From Apostichopus japonicus (lineage: Eukaryota; Echinodermata; Holothuroidea; Aspidochirotida; Stichopodidae), in NCBI RefSeq assembly GCF_037975245.1, contig NC_092573.1, positions 9,458,001-9,522,000 of the forward strand: a stretch of DNA of 64,000 nucleotides, in the 5' to 3' direction. This document shows positions 37,901 through 47,542 of this stretch, piece by piece (the stretch's first letter is position 1; every line of letters starts with the position of its first letter). The notes beneath the pieces are model-generated. The model did not search any database. It was not told where the DNA came from and saw only the letters and a program-made list of their open reading frames with translations. Made by a program: the position numbers and the translations under genes.

Positions 37901-38320
37901 CATAGGCATAAAAAACGTTTATATTTGAAATTTTGGAGCCTCAACTTCAGGAATATTAACATATATGCAGTTTATTTAGGCACATGGCTATTGTTATGAA
38001 ATTGAAAAGAAGCACTTCAGTGCACTGTCATGGCTTGACTGAAACTTATTGCATGACCTCGAAAAAGGGAAATGTATGCATGTTTATAATTGCATTGTGT
38101 ATAGTCTTGAGATTCTGTTGACCTCCATAGTCTTGAAAAATTACATATATTTTTGTCCAATATTTTATATATAGATTTCTTAGCTGTCATGAACTTGAAG
38201 AATTTTTGTATCTCTGCTCATATAAAAGAAGTTATGTTTGTGTTCCCAGAAAATAAGTTTATTGTGATGGGTCTACTGTAATTTGAAATAACTGGTCAGA
38301 CATATGTTCATGTGTTATTG
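34961..38320. other. No gene recognised
   Basis: The part up to ~35450 may be the degraded 3' end of the LTR element. The rest is AT-rich with T-runs (35870-36030) and no exon or RNA gene I can support. Confidence 0.45.
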
Positions 38321-38322
38321 AT

Positions 38323-38525
38323 ATTGTTAATGTAGGTGTGTGCTTTTGGTCTTGCAAATGTAGGTGTATTTGTGTGGTCTTGCTAATGTAGGCGTGTTTG
38401 TGTGATCTTGTTAATGTAGGTGTGTTGGTGCGCTCTTGTTAATGTAGGTGTGTTTGTGTAGTCTTGTTAATGTCGGTGTGTTTGTGCGGTCTTGTTAATG
38501 TAGGTGTGTTTGTGTGGTCTTGTAT
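38323..38525 (+). repeat. 28-bp minisatellite, about 7 copies
   Basis: The unit TCTTGTTAATGTAGGTGTG + TTTGTGTGG recurs about seven times with single-base changes (for example AATGTCGG, TTGGTGCGC). Confidence 0.9.
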
Positions 38526-38640
38526 ATGAAGATGTGCCTCCAGTGGTCCCGGAAATGTAGATAAGTTTTTTTACTGGTCCCCACTCCTGTGAACCACTCG
38601 GGAGGAAAATGGCGGTCCCCATATTGCATACCAGGTGCGT

Positions 38641-39430
38641 ATGTATGTACGTGTGTATTCTAGATCCTTTTGCGAGCAGGAACTCGCGAAGAAGCCTCAT
38701 TGGCTTATCAAAGCCGCAAGCTGACCGAAGTCAGTCTCTTAGATTCATATTAAAGCAGCATTTTGCGTCCTTTTCTATGATTTTTTGTAACCTCACTGAG
38801 TCCACTATGCCATAACGACATACATAACTAGCTTATATATTTAAATCTTACTTCAAATGGTGGCATAAAAGTCGAAAAAATTGCAACTTTTAAAAAAAAA
38901 ATTCTCCAAAATATTTTCCGTTGGGATCCCAATACACCTCGCCCATAATATGAATATTTAAACACTACGAACGTCATTGACCAACGTAATACGACACCAT
39001 GCTTGATTTACAGTCTATATGGCAGTTGTACCAGGGTGTTCCATAACAACTTCCTGGTTGTACCAACGTAAAGTCCTGAATATATTTTTAGCAACGGTTC
39101 ATAACTAAACCTGCATCTCTGATTGGTCGAATTCACATTAGTGGGTTTGGGGAAACTGTATGCGATGAATTTTAAATGTGGAATATGTCGTGGACACTTT
39201 TCTCATTATCTGCAAATATCCTTAATTACTCGCCATTCGCCAATTAACGTTGCTGGCAGGGAAAAACTTGGCTAATATCTTAGTTTGCTGTTTTATGATT
39301 GATATATGTAAAACACTCAATGGACATGTCAAAAAAGTAGAAAACGGCGACCAATATAAATAGGTTCCTTTAAACTCCATGATTATGAATTGTCAATTGT
39401 GAACAACTCTATATCTGGACGACATGCAAT
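38641..39430 (-). mobile_element. tRNA-SINE family 2, split by a MITE (minus strand)
   Basis: The 3' body (38641-38753: CGAGCAGGAACTCGCGAAGA, GGCTTATCAAAGCC, CTGACCGAAGTCAGTCTC) stops at TTAA. The element resumes after 39370 (CATGATTATGAATTGTCAA, CTGGACGACAT). Removing 38754-39369 and one TTAA restores the order seen in the intact copies at 46118 and 62171. The tRNA head is missing. Confidence 0.8.
38754..39369. mobile_element. TTAA-flanked MITE inserted in the SINE
   Basis: This 616-bp insert is bordered by TTAA on both sides (38750-38753 and 39370-39373). Its ends are imperfect inverted repeats of about 40 bases: AGCAGCATTTTGCGTCCTTT at the left, and at the right, on the other strand, AGGAACCTATTTATATTGG then GTCGCCGTTTTCTAC. 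TTAA targeting is typical of piggyBac and Kolobok; the termini do not settle which. Confidence 0.72.
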
Positions 39431-42400
39431 AGGATTGGATGGATTCATTCAAAGCAGTATATGCAGATATGATTTGTTTTTTAATTCAATTTTCGGATAG
39501 TATGCACTAAACACCCACAATCATGCAGTCCGTAAGCTCAAAAGTACAGTGCACGCAAGCTTTTTATTTTGCATTGGTAAATTTGAAAAACAAACATATT
39601 CTGAGTATCCCTATGAAGGACCACGCAACGCTCATATAGCGTATTCAAGGTATTGTTAGTTGAAGTTGTCCATTTTATGTGTGTGTATGTTTTTTTGTAG
39701 TTTTATAACTTTAACAACGGGGATGTAAAGGTAACAATATTTCAAAGTGTGTGTATATATTCTTCACTTCACTTCTTCAGTTTTATCCATGTTCATTTCA
39801 TTTATGTCACCCCCCTCCCCCTTACTATATCTAATTTTCAATTGGGACTGACGCCCTGATTGCATCTGTTTGTAACAAGCTCAATTATGCAACATTTATA
39901 ACTTGTTATCTAGTAGACGATTTGTAAATTGCAATTGAACTTTACATGCATAAATGCCCATCTGGTCTATCCTTTTAATATGAATAATAACTTTTCGTAG
40001 CCTAGAATTGAGAAAATGTCTTTCATATGTGATATTAGCCAAGAAAAAAGATTGAGTGTGCGACAAACTTTTAAATCAAAAGTATTAACCATATGCTTGC
40101 CACATTAAGCCTCCTGTATTGTTCAACTTGAATCTTACTTTGCACAAAGCTCCATAGGTTGATCAGGAACGGGTTGGTTTACAGGCTTACCGGTATACAT
40201 GCAATCGTGCACGAAACCGGTGCGTCGCTTCGGCGCCGATCTCCTCCTCTTGTTCCTGAACAGTTCTAATTTTTTCGAGTCGTCAAAAGTGACAATCGTT
40301 AGACAGGATTTGATCGTTGTGCAGGATCCCCCGGGCGCCACTGGTTGGATCCATGCGCCTTTAGCAATGTATGTATAACCCAGTTTTCTCCTGGGCTTAG
40401 TGAACTTGAGTGATATTGGCAACCAACTTCAAATCGCTGTTTTGTTGAAACGATCATTTCTATTGTACAAAGAATAATGTATGAAGATGAAGAGATTTGG
40501 AATTGTGCCCACTAAAATGCATTTACAAGTTCAAACCGACCAGCACCGCTTTAAATATAATAAGCAACATTCCGGGATGGCGATTTGCCAATGCTTAGCT
40601 ACGGAAGCGAGCAGGTGCCTTCCCAAACCAAAAACGAAAAATACTTAATCAGCTATACGGAGAATGTTTGAATATTTCTCTCCCGTCACAAAGCAATGGA
40701 ATGCTCGACTTTTTCCTTTTTTTTTCAATTTTACAACTTAATGCTTTAGGCCCTCGATAAGAGCATGGTTTTCAAAATACTTTATGATTCGACTTCTCTT
40801 TTAACTTTTGTCCCGAAAGTTTCAAATCTCAGTTTCGTACCTCTTCCATATACTCTGAGATCTGGTAACGGATGAATAGCATCACAATGATCAAGTTTTG
40901 CAGCTACCAAATAAATTAGCACACCTTTAAATTTTCAAATGTTTCTATAACCTCACTCTATAATTGCAATGGAACTGACACTAATGAAACAATATAATAT
41001 TTAGGATAAATATTTTGTCAAAATCAATTAGAAACCACTGATAGCAGTGGTGAACTGAGGCTGTCGAAGATGGTTCCGGCAAATTCTAAATTTGCCCCAA
41101 CTGGTATAAGTAGAGGCATGAACCTGTTTGGAAGGACCTGTGGTTGATATATAAGGAGTTTATTATGGACAATGTGTAACCCTGGGCTCGTTGGCGCCTA
41201 ATCCCATGTCCTGTGAACCTTCCCCCAGAGAAAATCAAACAGTTCAGACGTCAAATGGTGTATTCTGAGGCATAGTTAGACTGTAAATGGTGTCTTTAAA
41301 ATAGGTTTAAATGCAATACTCTGCTTATAAATACATGAAGTTTTAATGTAAGGTGAAAAAGTGGATGTTGCACACCTGGATGTTAGGTAATTCTTTCCGA
41401 ATGTAAAAAAAAAATATTAAAAATGTTTTGTTCACTGACGATGGAGGTGATGGACACTCCATGTGAGTCTACCCCTATGCCCCGCAACCCCCCCCCCCCT
41501 CTACCTTCGCCCACTAGTGTTCAAGAGTGGCTAGTTGCTGCTGTTCATTAAGGAAAAAAAGAAGCTATATGGGTATGTGTTCTAATCTGGTTTAGTAACA
41601 ATGTTGTTGAAGTCAAACCACTGTACCGATCCATATAAATATAAATATATATGACGACTATATATGAATATAAATGGGGCTTTAATGCGTTTCCGAATCT
41701 ACGGTAGCTTGAAAGTGCCACTAGCAAGTTTTAGCTATTGTAATTAACGAGTGGTAAAGTCCACTCACTTCGCCTTCCCCGTGTTTACGCAATGACACAT
41801 CTATTCCGTAATTCGTTTCAGAAAAGTAGCAATAACTATCTTTATATCAACATAAAGTTACAATAAATTACTACAAATTTAATTTCTCGCGAAAGAGAAT
41901 CAGTAGATTCGAGGAAAACAGTTATTTCCGATTTATTTTCTTGAAGGATTAGGCAATATTCTTCTTATTTATCATGATGGTGATTATATTGCGTTCATTA
42001 TACACCAGAATCTTTCAAATCGAACAATCAATGTTTAGATATTTACTTTTCTTTACAATCACATCTCCCTATCAATTGCTGACCTAATTAAACGATTAAT
42101 TTATATTGGTCAAAGTTCATTCAAAAATACATTCGGAAATACATCATCTGTATGTTATGATCGGAATCGTCATCAATTTGTAAATACTTTGCACAGAAAA
42201 TCCACGTACAAGCAGAATATACATACATCTTCATTCAATTCCAACGCCTACTTGATGAAGCATTAAATATAATATATATTTTACTGAGGTTCATGTTACT
42301 AATTAAAAAGTATACGAAACTGATCGGTTCTTCAAGTTTTAGCCATCTTGAGTATTGTTTACTTATCAAGCAATCTATCTTTTGCTTCATGTATTGTCAA

Positions 42401-42503
42401 AGACGGCTTGGATACATAACATATCTTGTAGTACAAAGATATATAAGAACATTTTATGTAAAAATATTAAAAGAAAACTGGAACATCAATTTCCTCATTA
42501 CAG
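39431..42503. other. Mostly no gene recognised; upstream flank of gene C relic
   Basis: Upstream exons of gene C (signal peptide, N-terminal domain, FN3 1 and 2) would be expected here by analogy with genes A and B. None was found by reading for their conserved motifs. A C-run lies at ~41490. One minus-strand exon candidate is listed separately. Confidence 0.5.
40135..40422 (-). CDS. Possible isolated coding exon, minus strand, unknown
   Basis: The minus-strand frame starts after a TGA and ends at TAA (40135), with no ATG near its start, so it would be an internal or terminal exon. It includes SCTTIKSCLTIVTFDDSKK and a basic run RNKRRRSAPKRR that would suit a proprotein cleavage site. A good phase-1 donor (CCG|GTAAGC on the minus strand) lies within it, just after CMYTG. 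The segment is more CpG-rich than its surroundings. No family is recognised; chance is a real alternative. Confidence 0.25.
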   Translation of the reverse strand: MPISLKFTKPRRKLGYTYIAKGAWIQPVAPGGSCTTIKSCLTIVTFDDSKKLELFRNKRRRSAPKRRTGFVHDCMYTGKPVNQPVPDQPMELCAK

Positions 42504-42809
42504 ATTTTCTGACCTTCGGATTTCATTAATTGTTAATTTTGAGTGATACTATATCATCCCGTGTGACTATCGAGCTACCGATTCGACCCGATGCTACAGT
42601 CCGGGATAACGCTGTAACCGGTTTCAAGATTGAATTCCGAAAATTGAATTCTAACAATTGGATCATAGTGGAAAATTCCTATACCCAACCGAAAGACATC
42701 ACTGATATTCTGGAAGAAGGTGTCACATGTGACTTTAAAACCAGTCTCAAATATGGGGATTCGTTCAGCGAACCTAAAACATCTCAAATCTTCAAGGTTC
42801 CATGTAGAG
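42504..42809 (+). pseudogene. Gene C exon 5-like FN3, with in-frame stop
   Basis: It is exactly 306 bp between the acceptor CATTACAG and a phase-1 donor GTAATT. Position-by-position alignment with gene A exon 5 needs no gap over the first 26 residues (F5, L11, D15, S18-S19, V21-T22, P26 shared). Residue 9, GAA in genes A and B, is TAA here. The conserved FN3 tryptophan at position 25 is leucine. The exon ends VPCRG like TACEG in A and B. Confidence 0.72.
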
Positions 42810-43054
42810 GTAATTGTTGACAAAGAATATATCGTGTTTTAATATTGATGTACTAAATGTATTAAGGTATAATATCAATTTCATATGTTTGTAATAATCC
42901 TAATTCTATGAGGCGATTTATACATACATTTACTTTTAAAAGAAAATTAACTGGAAAGTGGTATCTTCACTCTTTCCTAATAATGAAACCATGCATGATT
43001 TCTTAATTAAATTGGTTGAATTTTACCTGTTTTGACTGACTAAGCAGTCGACCA

Positions 43055-43146
43055 TCCTTACAGGTTTCGAACCTCTGGACAATCAATCATCGTCCATAGC
43101 CTAGGGTGTCCGCATATAAAGTTGGAAGCTCGGGCTCGAATCCCAC
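43055..43146 (+). mobile_element. tRNA-derived SINE, family 1
   Basis: It has the upstream piece CAGGTTTCGAACCTCTGGAC..GTCCATAG, then a tRNA-like head with CCGCATATAAAG and a B-box-like CGGGCTCGAATCCC. It lies in the intron between the two gene C exons and is followed by TA repeats. Confidence 0.65.
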
Positions 43147-43148
43147 TC

Positions 43149-43166
43149 TATATATATATCTAGGCC

Positions 43167-43197
<31 letters not shown>

Positions 43198-43205
43198 ATA
43201 TAAAT
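43149..43205. repeat. Interrupted (TA)n microsatellite
   Basis: TA runs broken by CTAGGCC and TTT. Further TA-rich palindromic sequence follows to about 43300. Confidence 0.9.
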
Positions 43206-43350
43206 TATTTATGTATGATGATAATACCAATCAATATGATTTCATATATGTACATATATGATATATATATGAAATCATATTTATTTATATATTGATGTTT
43301 TTATGATCCTAATAACAATAGTAGTGATTCAACCACTATTCGTTCTACAG

Positions 43351-43662
43351 ATCTCATCATAAATCTAACGTTATCTACCATCTCAAAAATATCTGGATTG
43401 GACAGAGTGTTTATTAACTGGGCACATAGAAACTTAACCGATCATTGCGGTGTCCTATACCAAACCATTTCTGTGAAGCAATTGGATTTGGACAATTCTA
43501 ATGACACTAACGCGGATCCTATCGACATAATTCCTGACCTGGAAAGCCATGGTTACAGTGTGAAGGGAATACGGGCCAACTCTAAATACGATGTTAGTTT
43601 AACTGTTGTCACGAAGAAAAATACTTACAATGTGCACCAGACTATTCGTACCGTCGAAACAG
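43351..43662 (+). pseudogene. Gene C exon 6-like, divergent FN3
   Basis: 312 bp, phase 1-1, acceptor TTCTACAG and donor GTAGGT. The frame is open. It aligns with exon 6 of A and B: DLIINLTLSTISK against DLVITDLNYTSLSK, VFINWAHRN..DHCGVL against AIVMWSVEG..DSCRVL, KYDVSLTV against LYNLTLRL. The first cysteine of the pair is kept; the second (LEC) is not. Confidence 0.7.
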
Positions 43663-44818
43663 GTAGGTTCCTTTATCCCGAACCCTCGGTGCGGCGTTTT
43701 GCATATAGAGTTTATCAAGAGATGATTACGTAGTAATTACAGCTATGTTATATTAATACATGGAACAATACCTATAGAATATGTAGCAAGTAAGAACGTC
43801 ATATACTGAACCACCAAGCTATGCACGTTTACGCTTTCCATGTGGAATTTTAAAAGAACTTACCAAACTCCGAAATATAGCTGATGTTAAGTTATGAGTT
43901 TTACTCTTTTTGCCCCTTTCCAGAACGGCTCCAAAGATTACAAGTCTGAAAACTAACTTTCAAAATATACTTCTGTTATGCAATATAATTGTTATTTTAA
44001 AACGAATATAACACTGAACTCTCATGATATGTAATATCAATGTAATAGATATCTCTCATATATTGCATATTTCATCTCATGTAATAACTTCCATGTAGTC
44101 TCTAGTTTGGGTGAACACAATGTTTTCCAGCCATGGATCTGTACTCGTATTCGTGCTCTTCGCGGCATTTTCACCCGAACCGAATTGTACAGTTGCTTAT
44201 AATAGCGTTTTCGACTTGAATATATTGCGCGTTTATATGCATCTGTGTTATAACATGATAACACGTGTTATGCTAGAAGCACATTTTATTGCGGCCTGTG
44301 TTAAAAATATATATATATATAAAAATAAAAAAAATAAAAATATATAAAAATGTTTAATATTATAAAAAAATAAAATAAAAATTAAAACATATAAAAATTA
44401 AAATTAAAAAAAATATAATACCACTACGATTTACTGTTTTGTATCTTTAACATATCTAGCTCTCGCATGCTCCCAAAACATAACACGTGTTAGTGTGATA
44501 TAACACCCAGGCATATAAATACATAATATGCTACACGTTAAGAACAAATATAAGCTCACACCTTTTCGGCTTGGGTGGCATTTTGAACAGTAGTATAGAA
44601 AATAGTTCACAATTACGAACTGGTACTCAGTGTTCTCGTACAAAGGAAAGTACTCGGTAATAATGCTGTTGAACTCGTATAGTATCTACTACAAGTCTCC
44701 CCTGCATGCAGTACGAGACAGTAGTTAGACCATGTATAGAAAACATATTAGATAAATTTGAAAATACAAAATGAAAATAAACTGATGTAACTTTTATCCT
44801 TTCCATCGTCATTCCTGC

Positions 44819-44888
44819 TCCTACTGGAACAATATCTGTTATTGATGTCACAGCAAGCAAAAAGAGAGGAACGTTAATGGTCCGTTAT

Positions 44889-44890
<2 letters not shown>
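44819..44890 (+). pseudogene. Gene C exon 7 remnant, cut by a microsatellite
   Basis: The segment reads APTGTISVIDVTASKKRGTL, resembling PTGEPTSLMPVTANNGDL at the start of gene B exon 7. The expected AG acceptor is TG here (CATTCCTG), and the frame runs into the (TA)n tract at 44891. The call rests on about 20 residues and on position. Confidence 0.4.

Positions 44891-44955
<65 letters not shown>
44891..44955. repeat. (TA)n microsatellite
   Basis: About 32 TA units without interruption, beginning where the gene C exon 7 remnant ends. Confidence 0.97.
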
Positions 44956-44956
<1 letters not shown>

Positions 44957-47481
44957 TAATGAATGTATACGTAGACGTTATATGCTACAAAGTATGACCA
45001 GCTGGTTCGCTACGCAATCCGCCACCGACTACCGTAATAGTACAACGAACCCACGATGGCATTCTTGCAATTATCTGTTGGAAACTCCCTAAAATAAACA
45101 GTATAAATAGATACATCGTTAAAACCGCGGTCTTCAGTTGGTTAAACATATCATCATCCAACAAATGCAAACACACAAAACGTACTTTAGCACAATGGGA
45201 GGACAAAGATTTCAGTAAAGTTTACAAAGTTATTTGATCATTAAATGTTGACCTTTACAAAAAATATTGCCGTTGTTATAACTTTCTCAAAACGACTGTT
45301 TTATTGAGACTATTACATACGCATTTCACTTATAAGGCTAAGGTCGTGGGTTTCGGATAGAGTCCTATACTGACAGGTAGTGGAAACGTGAATACTTGCA
45401 AGTAAGTTGGAACTTTTATTTTTCTTTCATTCAGCTAGTTTGAATTCGTTTGCCTGGTGCAATCACAATAATTATTTACATGTATCTTATCAATTGAACA
45501 TTACATAGGTTTAACACTTACATTCTCATTAGATAGACATACAGACCTAACGTCTCAATGGCATAACGCTAAGGGAATGAGAAGTGGCGAAGGTTTAAGC
45601 CCGGAGACCAAGGGCCCCGCAGCTAAAGAGCAATAAAGATGCATCCGTTCTGTTTAAACATTGCGTACTCTTTTTGATGCTGCCCAACTATCTACGAGAA
45701 GGTCATTAGCAGAAAACAGATCATTAGCGGACTTCGTGTATTATGTTTTTTTTTCCTCATTTCAGTTGGTAAATAATTGGTTACTATTAGATTATTTATT
45801 CTGTCCTCACACAATAAAGGGCCCATTTGTAAGAAAGAAAAGCTGACACAAAGATTGGTTAGTAGCTTTGCTCACTCAACAGATCCCATGACCGCCAACA
45901 ATCGTTGTACGTGGACATATGGTGTAATTAAAATACGAGGCTCAAGGCCAAGTTTGTTATTTAACATGTGTGTTTGATCAGGGAATTAGTGAAGTATTAT
46001 ATTTGAAATATCAGCGTTATGATTTACGTTTAGTTCCTCAATTACATTATGTTCCGCTGGTCTTCACACCTTGTGCTATCCGCCAGCACCCCACCCCATG
46101 TAAACATACTTCAGATTGTGTGTATGCGTGTATGTATTTTAGATCATAGTGCAAGCAGGAACTCGCGAAGAAGCTTCATTGGCTTATCAAAGCCACAAGC
46201 TGACCGAAGCTGACCGAAGTAAGTCTCTTACATTCACATTTAACGTCCATAGTTATGAATTGTCAATTGTCAACAACTGTGTAACTGGACGACATACATT
46301 AATCTTGAAGAGACTCGAACCGAGGACCTTATGATTGGAAGTCACCGGCGTTAACCACTGAGCTAACACTCCACAAGGAATTCTTGATTAAATTTTTTGA
46401 TTGAATTGAATTCTGATTGAATTCTTTTCGAAGGATTTGATTTGTTGTAATGTAAAGTAAAGTGTGAAGACATTACTGGCCAAAGTCAAAGAGAAATTTT
46501 TACAGAGATTTCCCTATGAGAAACTTCAATTATATAATAGATCTTTAAAATGGAATATAATGTTTGAAATGTCCATCCAACTTCAAAGAATTTTCTAAAA
46601 TTTTGAATTCCAACGTTTTGAAAAGGTTTTAGATAAATATTCCATTTTCGGTTTTGATCCTAAACTATAGAAATCATGAACAACAGGTGGAGAGTGGATT
46701 GCACATAGGATATGGCAGAGGGTGAAGTACACATTGGTTTTATGTTCGGCGTTCCATACGTCTATATTAGTGTGTTTTTTTACTCACGAGAGTCAACTGA
46801 AGAAGGCGTTGTCAATAAATTTCTGATGTCATGATAACGCTATTTGCTTTAATAATTTATATTATTTGCATGAGTCTAATGACGTACGTAACTTTAAGTG
46901 AGGCGAAAAGTAAACAGAAAATTATCACCGTCTGAAGATAATCATAAAGGTAGATATAAATGCACCCGCTTGAATTGTTTGCAATATAATATAACCAATT
47001 CAGTTTTAAAGAAAAAAACAAAGGCTAGTTGTTAGGTGTAGTCCGGTGGAATTCATCGCAGCTTATTGTACAATAAAATCGTACACAAAATATGTCATAT
47101 TTGATATCTCACCAACGGAACAAGAATTCGTCATTTTAACATGTAGCTCAGACTTTATTCGAATATCGATCAATGTGTTTCACAGTTATTTAGGCTCTGA
47201 TATTACCATTTGGACACAATCTGTTGGAATCAAAATGTTTCAAAGTCGTTAAGATAAGATAAGCTTTTTTGAAACAGTGTACGCTTGTACCTGCTGCACA
47301 CTTCCACTCTCTCCATGTCCCTCTCCCTATAACGTGACCATAACTGCTTCATAAACATCTATTAGTTAATTCTTCTGTTTTGTTTTATATTTTATTATTT
47401 GATTTTTAGGATCTGTGTTTGGTGCCTGAATAAAAGACGAGAAGAAAACCTTATTGACTTACAAAGGCTCAGTTTGAAATT
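44956..47481. other. No gene recognised apart from a SINE
   Basis: Short frames such as 45777-45977 and 47046-47252 lack domains or supporting splice sites. The SINE at 46118-46374 is listed separately. Confidence 0.5.
46118..46374 (-). mobile_element. tRNA-derived SINE, family 2, near full length
   Basis: On the minus strand it has a tRNA-like head (GAGTGTTAGCTCAGTGGTTA, then a B box GGTTCGAGTC), a body with TGTCGTCCAG and TTGACAATTCATAA, the conserved GACTTACTTCGGTCAGC and GGCTTTGATAAGCC, and a tail of TACATACAC-type repeats. A short direct duplication, GCTGACCGAA twice, is specific to this copy. Confidence 0.8.
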
Positions 47482-47542
47482 ATGTTTTTAAAGACCAACC
47501 TCTCACTACTGCTTTTAATTGCATCGGGCTACGTAACATGTG
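47482..47542 (+). CDS. Ly6/uPAR gene exon 1: signal peptide
   Basis: MFLKTNLSLLLLIASGYVTC plus one base, ending at donor GTAAGT. It has a charged start, leucine core and small residues before the end. Confidence 0.82.

Larger units (their letters stand above)
42504..44890 (+). pseudogene. Gene C: decayed FN3-family paralogue
   Basis: Two exons and one probable exon remnant align in order with exons 5, 6 and 7 of genes A and B: 42504-42809, 43351-43662 and 44819-44890. Exon lengths, phase-1 junctions and the order of domains are kept, but sequence similarity is low. The first exon has an in-frame TAA, and the last lacks an AG acceptor and runs into a TA microsatellite. No 5' exons were found. 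It is an old family member that has lost coding capacity, unless the stop is a sequencing error. Confidence 0.65.

Noticed and set aside
44037-44347. Frames on both strands near 44.1 kb with a hydrophobic start
   Set aside because: The sequence runs into low-complexity AT repeats and has no homologous partner or donor site.
44254-44495. Two AACACGTGTT palindromes resembling E-box sites
   Set aside because: Short palindromes of this size occur by chance (another is near 12463), and no promoter is attached.
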